From NCBI GenBank assembly GCA_963714205.1, contig CAVQNQ010000002.1, forward strand, positions 744,001 through 808,000: DNA of 64,000 nt. The letters are read 5' to 3'. This DNA comes from CAVQNQ01 sp963714205. GTDB taxonomy: Bacteria > Acidobacteriota > Terriglobia > Bryobacterales > Bryobacteraceae. Position numbers and translations under genes: made by a program. Position 1 is the stretch's first letter. Each line of letters begins with the position of its first letter. Of this stretch, positions 51,737 to 61,857 are shown piece after piece. Below the pieces are notes generated by a model. It saw only the letters and a program-made list of their open reading frames with translations, was not told the DNA's origin and searched no databases.

Positions 51737-52214
51737 ATCTGGGCATCCTACCATAAAGATCTCAGTTCACGGCATCAGTCCTGAATTGGGACAAGAATTT
51801 GAGGCAATGATCGATACCGGTTTTACCGGTTTTCTGATGATGCCTCTTATGTCAGCCTTTCCGCTTGGCCTAACGCTATACGGCACAAGCAGCTACACCC
51901 TGGCCGATGGCTCTACAAGTGCGAAGCTGCTGGGTCTTGGGACCGTAACCGTTCAGGAGGAGTCGGTAAGCGGCGTCATCGTCCTTGAAACAAACGAATG
52001 CGGGCTTCTCCTCGGGATGGACTTTCTGCGACGGGCAAAACGCTGTTTAGCTGTATCGGTCAACGGCGTCGCGTTGTTTGACGAGGACGCCGTGGCTGTG
52101 GCGATCAAGGCCATTACCGACACGGCGGCGTCTTCAGTCACCATGAATGAGGCTCCCGTTGCCAGCCGCCCCTCACAGTCCTTAGAGTCCGGGTCGACCT
52201 CGACTCCGGCGTGA
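51696..52214 (+). CDS. Clan AA retropepsin-like aspartic protease
   Basis: 172 residues. Catalytic motif MIDTGFTGFLMMP with Asp40-Thr41-Gly42, then the flap-like region and the second conserved GLLLGMDFLRR motif at about 105-115. One catalytic Asp per chain, so the active form is a dimer as in retropepsins. The Ala/Ser/Thr-rich tail after about 145 is low complexity. No membrane segment. Natural substrate of these bacterial single-domain proteases is unknown; the partner encoded upstream is a candidate substrate or inhibitor (inference). Confidence 0.8.
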   Translation: MPSRKPVLIGSLDKSGHPTIKISVHGISPELGQEFEAMIDTGFTGFLMMPLMSAFPLGLTLYGTSSYTLADGSTSAKLLGLGTVTVQEESVSGVIVLETNECGLLLGMDFLRRAKRCLAVSVNGVALFDEDAVAVAIKAITDTAASSVTMNEAPVASRPSQSLESGSTSTPA

Positions 52215-52249
52215 AAAACTGCTCAACGCACATTTCAGATACTCCCCGC

Positions 52250-52279
52250 TTGCATTTCTCCGGGAACCCGGGCTAGAAT
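52250..52279 (+). promoter_or_regulatory. Promoter of the ilv operon
   Basis: TTGCAT (52250-52255), 18-base spacer, TAGAAT (52274-52279). A start site near 52286 would leave about 15 bases before the leader-peptide ATG at 52301. Confidence 0.55.
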
Positions 52280-52300
52280 TGAAAACTAGTTATCCTGGAA

Positions 52301-52411
52301 ATGTCCCAATCTGCCACAGGCCGGCCGCTCTTCGCAAATCCCCTCGGCGTGGTCCCTATTCCTGTCGGCATTATTATTAGCATTCTGGTCATCGTAGCCG
52401 GCCCTGCCTGA
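52301..52411 (+). CDS. ilv operon leader peptide
   Basis: 36 residues, ATG 52301 to TGA 52409-52411. From residue 15 to 32, 13 of 18 residues are Leu, Ile or Val (Val17-Val18, Ile24-Ile26, Ile28 to Val32 unbroken). Several Ile codons are ATT, uncommon in this GC-rich genome. Its position in front of alternative RNA stems and ilvB is the architecture of branched-chain amino acid attenuators. Initiation signal is weak (GGAA abuts the ATG). Not similar in sequence to enterobacterial IlvL; recognised by composition and context. Confidence 0.8.
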   Translation: MSQSATGRPLFANPLGVVPIPVGIIISILVIVAGPA

Positions 52412-52475
52412 AGGCCAGCCGGAAGCGGATTCCGAGGCCATCGGCAGGGCGAATAACCCGGCCGGTGGCCTTTTT
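52398..52475 (+). promoter_or_regulatory. ilv transcription attenuator (pause stem, antiterminator, terminator)
   Basis: Terminator: GGCCATCGGC (52436-52445) pairs with GCCGGTGGCC (52461-52470), 10 bp with one G-U, inner GGG/CCC, then TTTTT (52471-52475). Antiterminator: GCCCTGCC (52401-52408, last codons of the leader) pairs with GGCAGGGC (52443-52450), consuming part of the terminator arm. Pause stem: CCGGC (52398-52402) with GCCGG (52418-52422). A ribosome stalled on the Ile/Val run leaves 52401-52408 free (read-through); one at the stop codon masks it (termination). Confidence 0.8.
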
Positions 52476-52512
52476 CGTTATGGAGTGAGTTTTTGTCGAG
52501 GCGATACGAAAT

Positions 52513-54243
52513 ATGTCGAATTTGATGAGCGGGGCCAGAATGCTGATGGAGTGCCTGGTGCGCGAAGGGGTGGATTGCATCTTCGGCTATCCGGGCGGGG
52601 TCACGATTCCCCTGTACGACGTGCTGTACGATCACCACGTGCGCCACATCCTGGTGCGGCACGAAGAGAATGCGGCTTTCGCCGCGGAAGGGTACGCGCG
52701 CACAACCGGCAAGGTAGGGGTTTGCTGCGCAACCTCGGGGCCTGGCGCAACCAACCTGACCACCGGGCTGGTGGATGCGCTGATGGATTCGATCCCCATC
52801 GTGGCCCTCACCGGACAGGTCACCAGCAAGCTGATCGGCAGCGACGCCTTCCAGGAAGCCGATACTTTCGGCATCACGCGGCCCTGCACCAAGCACAACT
52901 ACCTGGTGAAGAACCTGGACGACCTGGCGCGCGTGATCCACGAAGCGTTTTACGTGGCTTCGAGCGGGCGGCCGGGACCGGTGGCAGTGGACATCACCAA
53001 AGACGTGTTTCAGGGCAATGGCCATTACCAGCCAGTGGCCAGCGTCCACCTGCCCGGATACAGAGTCATCACCGATGGCCACACCGGCCAGATCCGCCGC
53101 GCGGCGCAGTTGATCGGAGAGGCCGGGCGGCCGCTGGTCTACACGGGCGGCGGGATCATAGCCTCGGGCGCCGCGCCGGAACTGCGCGAACTGGTGGAGG
53201 GCAGCGATCTGCCGGTGGTGACCACCTTGATGGGCCTGGGCGCCATGCCCTCGGACCACCCCAACTTCATCAGCATGCCCGGAATGCACGGCAGCTACGC
53301 CGCCAACATGGCGCTGCAGGCCTGCGACCTGTTGATCGCCCTGGGAACGCGCTTCGACGACCGCGTAACCGGGCGCCTGGCGGAGTTCGCGCCGCACGCC
53401 AAGGTGATCCACGTGGATATCGATCCGGCGGAGATCGGCAAGAACCGCGCGCCCGAAGTGCCCATCGTGGGCGATGCCAAACGCGTAATTGGCAAGCTCA
53501 ACAAGCTGCTGGCCGAGAGTCCCAGCCTGGATGAAAAAGTGGCGGCCGCGCGGCGGGCGTGGTGGCGGCAGATCCGGCAGTGGAAGGAGCAGCATCCGTT
53601 CGAAGTTCCCACCTCCGATACGGAGATCAAACCGCAGCACCTCATGGCCGAGATCGACCGGATTTCGAACGGCCAAGCTGTGGTCTGCTCGGACGTGGGC
53701 CAGCACCAGATGTGGGCCGCGCAACTCATCCGCTTTTCCGAGCCGCGCCTGTGGCTGAATTCGGGCGGGCTGGGATCGATGGGCTTCGGCATTCCGTCGG
53801 CCATGGGCGCACAGATGGCGCGGCCCGGCAAGCTGGTCTTCGCCATCGTGGGCGACGGCGGATTTCAGATGTCCATTCCGGAGCTGGCCACCATAGTATC
53901 CAACGGCCTGCCGATCAAAATCGTGGTGATGAACAACGGCTACCTGGGGATGGTCCGGCAATGGCAGACGCTGTTCTACAACAACCGCCTCAGCGGGGTG
54001 ACGCTGGACGGCTTCCCTGACGCGGAAAAGCTGGCGGCGGCTTACGGATTCAAGGGCAAGACCATCGAGAAGCCGGGGGAGCTGGCACCCGCGCTCGAGG
54101 CGGCCGTCGAGGAGCCGGGACCCTACCTGCTGAACGTGAAGGTGTCGCCGTACGAATGCGTCTACCCCATGGTGCCGGCAGGCAGCGCGATCCATGAGAT
54201 GGTGTTGGGGCCGCCGCAGCCGGTGGCGGTGCCGGCCAAGTGA
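52513..54243 (+). CDS. ilvB: Acetolactate synthase large subunit
   Basis: 576 residues, ThDP enzyme. It condenses two pyruvates to acetolactate (valine/leucine) or pyruvate with 2-ketobutyrate (isoleucine). Catalytic Glu in RHEENAAFAAEGYAR; ThDP motif starting GDGGFQMSIPELATIV and ending MNN; FAD-domain segment between. Cytoplasmic, works with IlvN encoded 13 bases downstream. First enzyme gene of the attenuator-controlled operon. Confidence 0.96.
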   Translation: MSNLMSGARMLMECLVREGVDCIFGYPGGVTIPLYDVLYDHHVRHILVRHEENAAFAAEGYARTTGKVGVCCATSGPGATNLTTGLVDALMDSIPIVALTGQVTSKLIGSDAFQEADTFGITRPCTKHNYLVKNLDDLARVIHEAFYVASSGRPGPVAVDITKDVFQGNGHYQPVASVHLPGYRVITDGHTGQIRRAAQLIGEAGRPLVYTGGGIIASGAAPELRELVEGSDLPVVTTLMGLGAMPSDHPNFISMPGMHGSYAANMALQACDLLIALGTRFDDRVTGRLAEFAPHAKVIHVDIDPAEIGKNRAPEVPIVGDAKRVIGKLNKLLAESPSLDEKVAAARRAWWRQIRQWKEQHPFEVPTSDTEIKPQHLMAEIDRISNGQAVVCSDVGQHQMWAAQLIRFSEPRLWLNSGGLGSMGFGIPSAMGAQMARPGKLVFAIVGDGGFQMSIPELATIVSNGLPIKIVVMNNGYLGMVRQWQTLFYNNRLSGVTLDGFPDAEKLAAAYGFKGKTIEKPGELAPALEAAVEEPGPYLLNVKVSPYECVYPMVPAGSAIHEMVLGPPQPVAVPAK

Positions 54244-54256
54244 GGCGAGGTGGAAG

Positions 54257-54799
54257 ATGATGCAAGTGATTTCGTTGCTCGTCGAGAATAAACCGGGCGC
54301 CCTGATGCGCGTCACCGGCCTGCTCAGCCAGCGGGGCTACAACATCGAGAGTCTGACGGTAGCCCGCACGCTCGATCCGGAAATCTCCCGCATGACCATT
54401 GCGGTGGAGGTGGATGCCGCCCTGCGGCAGCAGGTGATCAAGCAGATGAACAAGCTGCTCAACGTGCTGCAGGCCACCGACCTGACCGATTCGCCCGCGG
54501 TGGTGCGGGAGCTGGTGCTGGTGCGCATCCGCATGGGGCAGGAGACGCGCTCCGCAGTGCTGAAGGAGGCCGAGATTTTCGGCGGGCGCGTGGTGGACTC
54601 CTCCACCGAGGGCTTCGCTATCGAGGCGACCGGCGCGCCGGAGAAGCTCAACGAGTTCGTGGATGTCATGCGCAGTTACGGCGAGATCGAGGTGACCCGC
54701 TCGGGCGCGCTGGCGATCGCGCTGGAGGCCAAGAAACTGAAGCTGCAGCCGCCCGTGCCGACGCGCGCGGGAGGCCGGGTGGAAGAGAAAGTCCTGTGA
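54257..54799 (+). CDS. ilvN: Acetolactate synthase small regulatory subunit
   Basis: 180 residues from ATG 54257 (54260 also possible), GAGGTGGAAG upstream. ACT domain at the N-terminus (ISLLVENKPGALMRVTGLLS, RGYNIESLTV) that binds valine for feedback inhibition, and a C-terminal ALS_ss domain (LREL-like VRELVLVRIRM, then VVDSSTEGFAIEATGAPEKL). Its length fits IlvH/IlvN of about 165-180. Sits between ilvB and ilvC. Confidence 0.95.
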   Translation: MMQVISLLVENKPGALMRVTGLLSQRGYNIESLTVARTLDPEISRMTIAVEVDAALRQQVIKQMNKLLNVLQATDLTDSPAVVRELVLVRIRMGQETRSAVLKEAEIFGGRVVDSSTEGFAIEATGAPEKLNEFVDVMRSYGEIEVTRSGALAIALEAKKLKLQPPVPTRAGGRVEEKVL

Positions 54800-54809
54800 G
54801 GAAACGGTA

Positions 54810-55853
54810 ATGGCAAAACGATACTACGAAAAAGACGGAAATCTGGACTATTTGAAGGGCCGCACGGTGGCCATCGTCGGATATGGTAGCCAGGGGCACG
54901 CCCACGCTTTGAACCTGCGCGATTCAGGCGTGAACGTGGTGGTGAGCGAAGCTCCCGGCAGCCCCTCCTGGGCCAAGGCTGAAGCGGCGGGATTGAAGGT
55001 GATGACCACCGCCGAAGCGGCCCAGGTGGGCGATGTCATCATGATGCTGGTGCCGGATCACATTCAGGCGCCGGTCTACCGCGCCGATATCGCGCCGCAC
55101 ATGAAGGCCGGCAAGACTCTCATGTTCGCGCATGGCTTCAACATTCACTTCAAACAGATCGCGCCACCGGCCGATGTGGATGTTTCCATGATCGCGCCCA
55201 AGGCGCCGGGACATCGCGTGCGCGAGCTGTTCACCGAGGGTGTGGGCGTGCCGGCGCTGGTCGCGGTGCACCAGAACGCTTCCGGCAAGGCGCTCGAAAA
55301 TGCGCTGGCCTATGCCATGGGGCTGGGTCATCTGAAGGCCGGAGTGATCGAGACCACCTTCAAGGAAGAGACCGAGAGCGACCTGTTCGGCGAGCAGGCG
55401 GTGCTGTGCGGCGGCACCAGCGAGCTGATCCGCGCCGGTTTTGAGACCCTGGTGGAAGCCGGCTACGCGCCGGAGATCGCCTATTTCGAGTGCCTGCACG
55501 AGCTCAAGCTGATCGTGGATCTGATCCAGGAAGGCGGCCTCGCGTACATGCGTTTCTCCGTTTCGGATACGGCCGAATACGGCGATTACACGCGCGGCCC
55601 GCGCATCGTGAACGACCAGACGCGCGCGGAGATGAAGAAGATCCTCGGCGAGATCCAGTCCGGCGAGTTCGCGCGCGAGTGGATCGACGAGAACAAGGCC
55701 GGCCGCCAGAAGTTCCTGGCCATGCGGGAAGCGGCGCGCCACCAGCCCGTCGAGGAAGTGGGGCGCGAGCTGCGCGAGATGATGACATTCTTGAAGAAGA
55801 AGAAGGAAGCGGGCGTGCCGCAGGATACCGAAGCGGCCGCCGCGAAGAAGTGA
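54810..55853 (+). CDS. ilvC: Ketol-acid reductoisomerase, class I, with atypical cofactor loop
   Basis: 347 residues. Rossmann motif VGYGSQGHAHALNLRDSG; catalytic Mg region with Asp and Glu in KEETESDLFGEQAVLCGG and EIAYFECLHELKLIVDLI. It isomerises and reduces acetolactate to 2,3-dihydroxyisovalerate. The loop that contacts the NADPH phosphate reads VVVSEAPGSPSW, where most class I enzymes have GLR before the x-GS-x-S part, so the usual Arg is lost and a Glu gained. This may shift preference toward NADH. C-terminus has a Lys/Ala tail. Confidence 0.95.
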   Translation: MAKRYYEKDGNLDYLKGRTVAIVGYGSQGHAHALNLRDSGVNVVVSEAPGSPSWAKAEAAGLKVMTTAEAAQVGDVIMMLVPDHIQAPVYRADIAPHMKAGKTLMFAHGFNIHFKQIAPPADVDVSMIAPKAPGHRVRELFTEGVGVPALVAVHQNASGKALENALAYAMGLGHLKAGVIETTFKEETESDLFGEQAVLCGGTSELIRAGFETLVEAGYAPEIAYFECLHELKLIVDLIQEGGLAYMRFSVSDTAEYGDYTRGPRIVNDQTRAEMKKILGEIQSGEFAREWIDENKAGRQKFLAMREAARHQPVEEVGRELREMMTFLKKKKEAGVPQDTEAAAAKK

Positions 55854-55896
55854 GGTTGTGGCGCGCGCTTGCCCACAACCGGGGAGGCGCGCGCCA
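55854..55896 (+). promoter_or_regulatory. Mutually exclusive stems between ilvC and cimA
   Basis: Stem A: GGTTGTGG (55854-55861) / CCACAACC (55873-55880), perfect 8 bp. Stem B: TGGCGCGCGC (55859-55868) / GCGCGCGCCA (55887-55896), perfect 10 bp. The left arms overlap, so only one can form at a time. They sit directly after the ilvC stop and 13-55 bases before the cimA ATG. Could tune cimA translation or end transcription. Confidence 0.55.
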
Positions 55897-55908
55897 CGGG
55901 ATGCTGTC

Positions 55909-57525
<1,617 letters not shown>

Positions 57526-57974
57526 GGGTGAGTGAAGGAGGATCCCGGCTCCGCCCTGAACGCTAAAATAGGAATTCGCCGCCCGCATTCGGTAACGGGC
57601 GCGGACTAGGATGGCTGCATTTTCATGCGATGCCTTTACCGACTGGCCGAATCGTTCTGATCGTCCGAATAGGGCCGCTCTGGGCAGGTGCTCCTCGAAC
57701 ATAGCCCGGTGACACCACGTCCCAACCGGTCCAGTACTGCCCACACAGCACGCAGACAGGCGTATCATGTTCAAAGCGGAGACGGAGAGGCCAAGAATGG
57801 CACAGCTCTTCAGACATCCATCGGGGTGGCGAGTAGCCTTCACGAACCCGACCACGGGGGGAACCCTGTCACGGTCGCGCCGTAGACAAGGTGTTGGCCA
57901 GGAAGTCAGATGAGTTTCCGGATTCTGCGCCAAAACTGGTGTCCTGAGTTAGAAATGCGTCTGCCAAGTTAGAT
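57526..57974. other. 449-base region without a supported gene
   Basis: Between cimA and the lactate permease. A minus-strand frame of 64 residues at 57623-57817 contains CVLCGQYWTGW but has no ribosome-binding site that I trust. A single TTCATGC (57622-57628), like those upstream of the porin, and near-repeats AGTTAGAAATG / AGTTAGATATG just before the permease start are present. Probably holds the permease promoter and cimA terminator, neither clearly visible. Confidence 0.4.
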
Positions 57975-59598
57975 ATGTGGACCCAAAATTACACACCTCT
58001 CGCGGGCAGTCTTGCACTGTCCGCGCTCGCGGCCGCTATGCCCGCCTTTGCGATGCTCTACTTGCTCGGTGTCAAGCGGCTCCCCGCCTGGAAGTCGTCC
58101 GTTGCCGGGCTTGGCGCCGCGGTTGTTGTGGCGCTGTTGGTCTATCGCATGCCGGTGGCGCTGGTCGCCGGCTCGTTCTTCTATGGGGCGGCGTTCGGCC
58201 TGTTCCCCATCGGCTGGATTATTTTTAGCGCCATCTTCCTGTACCGCGTGGCAGTGGAGTCCGGGAAGTTCGAAATCATCAAGGATTCGCTCGGCGGCCT
58301 GACCCAGGATCGCCGCTTGCAGGCCTTGCTGATCGCCTTCTGTTTCGGCGCCTTTCTGGAAAGCGCCGCGGGGTTTGGGACGCCCGTGGCGGTAGCGGCC
58401 ACCATGCTGATCGGACTTGGGTTTTCGCCGTTCTACGCGGCCAGCGTCTGTCTGCTGGCCAACACCGTGCCGGTGACTTTCGGTTCCATCGGGATTCCCA
58501 TTGTCACTTTGAGCGCTGTTACCGGCCTGCCGGTCAATTCCCTCAGCGGCGCTGTGGCGCTAATGGGGTTGCCGACCTCTCTGCTCCTGCCTGCGTATCT
58601 CGTCTATGTGATGGGTGGCTGGAAGGGTCTTAAGGGTGCGTTGCCAGCGGTAATAGTCTGCGGTGTGCTCTGGGACGGCGTACTGTTCCTGATCGCTTGG
58701 TTTGTCGGTCCTTATCTCGCCGGTATGGTGAGTGCGCTGGTGACGCTTGTGGGTCTCGTCGTCCTGCTGCTTGTCTGGAAGCCCAAGGACAAGTTTGTGC
58801 TCGAGCGGCGACCACTCTTCTATCCAGGCTGCCCATAAGCGCCATTCAGCGGGCGCCGTGATCTGGGCTTGGAGTCCTTACGTGATCCTGATGGTCATGG
58901 TGCTCCTGTGGTGCGTGCTTAAGGCGGAGTTGAACAAGGTCTCGGTGACGTTCCCGTGGCCGGGCCTGGACCGATTGGTAACGGAAGTTGCCCCCGTCGT
59001 CCCGACCCCCACTCCTTACCCGGCGATTTACCGGTTCGATTGGCTGGGGGCCGCCGGCACCGCAGGCGTGCTTTCGGCACTCCTTTCGGCGGCCTTGCTG
59101 GGCTTGTCGCCCTCCAGGTTCGCCAAGCTTCTCTGGGCCACCTGCAAGCAGGTCTTTCTGGCTGAAATCACGATTGCTGCGGTTCTCGCGCTGGCGTTCG
59201 TCATGAACTATTCCGGAGCCACCGCTACTCTCGGCCTGGTGTTCGCCACTACCGGCGCGCTGTTCCCCTTCTTCAGCGCCGTTCTCGGAGGGCTGGGCGG
59301 GTTCTTGACTGGCTCGAACACGTCCGCCAACGCTCTTTTTGGCAATCTCCAAGTGGTGACGGCCAGACGCTTGAACTTCAGCCCGGTACTAATGGCTGCC
59401 GCCAACTCCAATGGGGGCATGATGGCCAAAATGATCAGCCTGCAAAGCATCGCCGTGGCAGCCACGGGCGCCGGCCTGCCGCCCTCGGACGAGGGACGGT
59501 TATTCCGGTTCGCGCTCCGCCACAGCCTTCTGCTTACAGTGGTGGTGGCCCTGATTACGATGTTCCTGGCGTACGTCGAGCCTCAATGGGTGCCGTAG
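57975..59598 (+). pseudogene. lldP: L-lactate permease (LctP family), one +1 frameshift
   Basis: Start ATG 57975. Frame 1 covers about 280 residues of transmembrane helices (MPVALVAGSFFYGAAFGLFP, FGAFLESAAGFGTPVAVAA, NTVPVTFGSIGIPIVTLS). It stops at 58836-58838. The next frame, open from 58747, continues WAWSPYVILMVMVLLWCV, then FVMNYSGATATLGLVFATTG and TGSNTSANALFGNLQ. Skipping one base between about 58795 and 58830 restores about 540 residues, the family length. Lactate/glycolate:H+ symporter. Convergent with the porin; the sensor kinase downstream may sense the substrate (inference). Confidence 0.85.
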
Positions 59599-59608
59599 GA
59601 AGGCTTCA

Positions 59609-61462
59609 TCAGTAGAACCAGATCATATCGGCCGCAAACATCAACTGATGCCGCTTGAGGCCGGAATCGTACGCGGGTGCATCGTACGCGATATCATAAC
59701 GGAGCTCGGGACGAAAGACCAGTGTAGTTCCGACCCAATGGTTCCAGGAGATCGTGTGCGTCGTGTACCTGGTCTTGAACCCGGTGCGCTGCCCCCGGAT
59801 ATCGTCGAAGAACTCATTGCGGACTATCAGGGCGTCCTTTTTTCCGACCTGCCTGCTGATATAGTGCACAGTGGCCCACTCCGGAGCGAAACAGGTGAGA
59901 TCGGAGATGTTAGAGCAATATGCCCCGTTGGCATTGGTCAGGAGAAGCGAGGCCGCGGCCGGGTTATTGACATTGGGCGTATCTTTCTCATACTGGTACC
60001 AGGTCTCCCAGGCCATGTGATATTTCGACTGACCAAACTTGTGATACCACGTGGCGTAATAGGCTGCGAGGTTGTTGTAGCTGTACTTACTATCGTTAAT
60101 GGAGTTGGCGCACGTATAGAAATTATCGCCGCCGTTGGCCCAGGTATACCCGAGGCAGAAATTGCCGGTCAGCTTGGCGACTGGGGACCACGGGGCCGCC
60201 TCGCAGCCTCCCGATAGCCCGATTTGCGTCGTCCAGTGATTCGACCATTTAATGGTGGCGTTGATACCGGTTTGCGTGTAGCAATCATACGTATAAGTGA
60301 GGGAGTGGGTATAAGTGTAGTTATTCGGCGCCAACTGGGCTTCGATGTCCGGCAGCGAAATATACCGGCCGATTCTTACATCCATTCCCTCGCCTACTTT
60401 AGGAAAGTAGAGATCCAGATACGCCATAACCGGGTCGTACCCATACTTGTTTCCAATGGTGCCGTCCGGCTTGGGATTGTTCAGAAGTTGCTGGCTGAAA
60501 TAGCCTTCGGCGGTTGTAAAGCGGTAGTCGAAACCATACAGGTTGGTCAGCCGGAAGCCCCAGTCGAAGTGGTCCGTCTGTACGGTATCGGGCACGCGCT
60601 CGATGTAGAACGTGGCTTGGTCGAGCACAAATGTGTTGGCTATCTGCGGGTATGCCGCGGGCGCGTTTGCGTACGTGCCATTGTGCGAAGTGCTGACGTT
60701 CATGCCCAGATCGGCCCAGCCATAGAGTTGGATGTTCGCCCTTTTCAGCCAGTTCGGTTTCTCGCTGTTGCCGTACAGGGCGTTTGTCAGCGGGTAGGAC
60801 GTGGCATTGGGGTAGCCGATCCACACGGTTCCGCCAATGGGCCAAACGGTAAAAGGAAAAGGCGGGTTGGAGATCGGCGCCGGATACCCGCGGTAGGGCG
60901 CGTCGGGGCCGCTGTTGGCGGGGGGATGCCAGTCGTCCCAATATGCCTTGCCGAGGCGCTTGAAGAAGTTCCCGCTGTTGCCCGTCTGGCTGGTGGCCGC
61001 GGGCGCGATGGCAAGGGTCACATCGATGTAGAAACTCTGGCCAGCTGCCAGTTGCAGGGGCGCCACGGGCGAAGACCCGAACCCCTCCTTGTCCGCTGTC
61101 ACTTCGTAGCGGCCCGGTTTGAGGCCGTCGAGCGAGTACGCACCGTCGAGGCCACTGATGGTGGATCTCGCGGCGCTGCCATCGGCGCCGCGTACCGTCA
61201 CCTTCACTAAGGGCAACGGGAGACCTCTCGGATTTCGCGTGATCCCGCGAAGGCCCCCCATGGACGGCACCGGAGTCGGGGTTAGGGAGGCTCCATCGGC
61301 GGGCTTGGCTGCCGCAAGAGCGGTCTGGGACGCCCCCTTATCCGTTGTCTCCGAGGTGGGGCTCAACGCCTCATTTGCTCTAACTAGTGACTGCCCGTCA
61401 ATACATACTGAGGCCAGCAGGATTAGTAAGCCGCGAGCGCTGATTCCGATGCAAGATCTCAT
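59609..61462 (-). CDS. Outer-membrane beta-barrel porin (OmpL/BBP2-like) with N-terminal CarboxypepD_reg domain
   Basis: 617 residues from ATG 61462, with GGGAGGAAAG upstream; the longer frame to 61594 lacks a site. Signal peptide about 1-29. Residues about 75-160 form a carboxypeptidase-regulatory-like sandwich (VKVTVRGADGSAARSTISGLDGAY). Residues about 190-617 are a 16-strand-type barrel rich in Tyr/Trp/Asn with RIGRYISLPDIEAQLAPNNY, a hallmark of OmpL-like BBP2 porins, ending in aromatic MIWFY. No TonB plug. Likely diffusion channel for the lactate-type substrate of the adjacent permease (inference). Confidence 0.82.
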   Translation of the reverse strand: MRSCIGISARGLLILLASVCIDGQSLVRANEALSPTSETTDKGASQTALAAAKPADGASLTPTPVPSMGGLRGITRNPRGLPLPLVKVTVRGADGSAARSTISGLDGAYSLDGLKPGRYEVTADKEGFGSSPVAPLQLAAGQSFYIDVTLAIAPAATSQTGNSGNFFKRLGKAYWDDWHPPANSGPDAPYRGYPAPISNPPFPFTVWPIGGTVWIGYPNATSYPLTNALYGNSEKPNWLKRANIQLYGWADLGMNVSTSHNGTYANAPAAYPQIANTFVLDQATFYIERVPDTVQTDHFDWGFRLTNLYGFDYRFTTAEGYFSQQLLNNPKPDGTIGNKYGYDPVMAYLDLYFPKVGEGMDVRIGRYISLPDIEAQLAPNNYTYTHSLTYTYDCYTQTGINATIKWSNHWTTQIGLSGGCEAAPWSPVAKLTGNFCLGYTWANGGDNFYTCANSINDSKYSYNNLAAYYATWYHKFGQSKYHMAWETWYQYEKDTPNVNNPAAASLLLTNANGAYCSNISDLTCFAPEWATVHYISRQVGKKDALIVRNEFFDDIRGQRTGFKTRYTTHTISWNHWVGTTLVFRPELRYDIAYDAPAYDSGLKRHQLMFAADMIWFY

Positions 61463-61642
61463 CTGTTCTTTCCTCCCTAGGAAGTGAATGCAGTGTTCGC
61501 CTAAGAGTGCGAGAATTACTGCCTCAGCGCTGTCGCTCCCAGTCGTTAAGGCGATAGTAAACTTGGAGGCGCTCGTTCTCTTAGAGGCGCTCACTGTTTT
61601 GCCTGCACGTCTGACCTAATCCTTGTCAGTATGCGGTTTCGC

Positions 61643-61774
61643 GCATGAAGAAGGCATGAAAGGACCAATGGAATTATTTATCGTTTGTATATAACCAAAA
61701 CGCGACGGCGGGGTGCGGTTAAACGGAGCATCGCACTGCAGAGTGTAGACCGACTTGCATGAAAAACGCATGAA
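61643..61774 (-). repeat. Two pairs of 11-bp-spaced direct repeats (TTCATGC boxes)
   Basis: GCATGAA at 61643-61649 and 61654-61660 and again at 61757-61763 and 61768-61774; read on the porin strand these are TTCATGC-N4-TTCATGC. Within each pair the repeats are 11 bp apart, one helical turn, the spacing of tandem sites for OmpR/PhoB-type response regulators. Pairs are 114 bp apart. Regulator not identified; a sensor kinase gene is next door. Confidence 0.65.
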
Positions 61775-61857
61775 GACCGGGAAGACCGCGCGGGGCGCAG
61801 GTTCTGGGAGGGGCGGCAACGATCGGAATTCGGGCGTTCATTGGCCTCAAATTGCCT

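Noticed and set aside
52273..54315. 680-codon minus-strand frame
   Set aside because: Antisense to ilvB; no ribosome-binding site and no similarity.
57623..57817. 64-residue minus-strand ORF with CVLCG
   Set aside because: A single CxxC with no second pair, no convincing start signal, and a repetitive Ile-Arg-Thr end.
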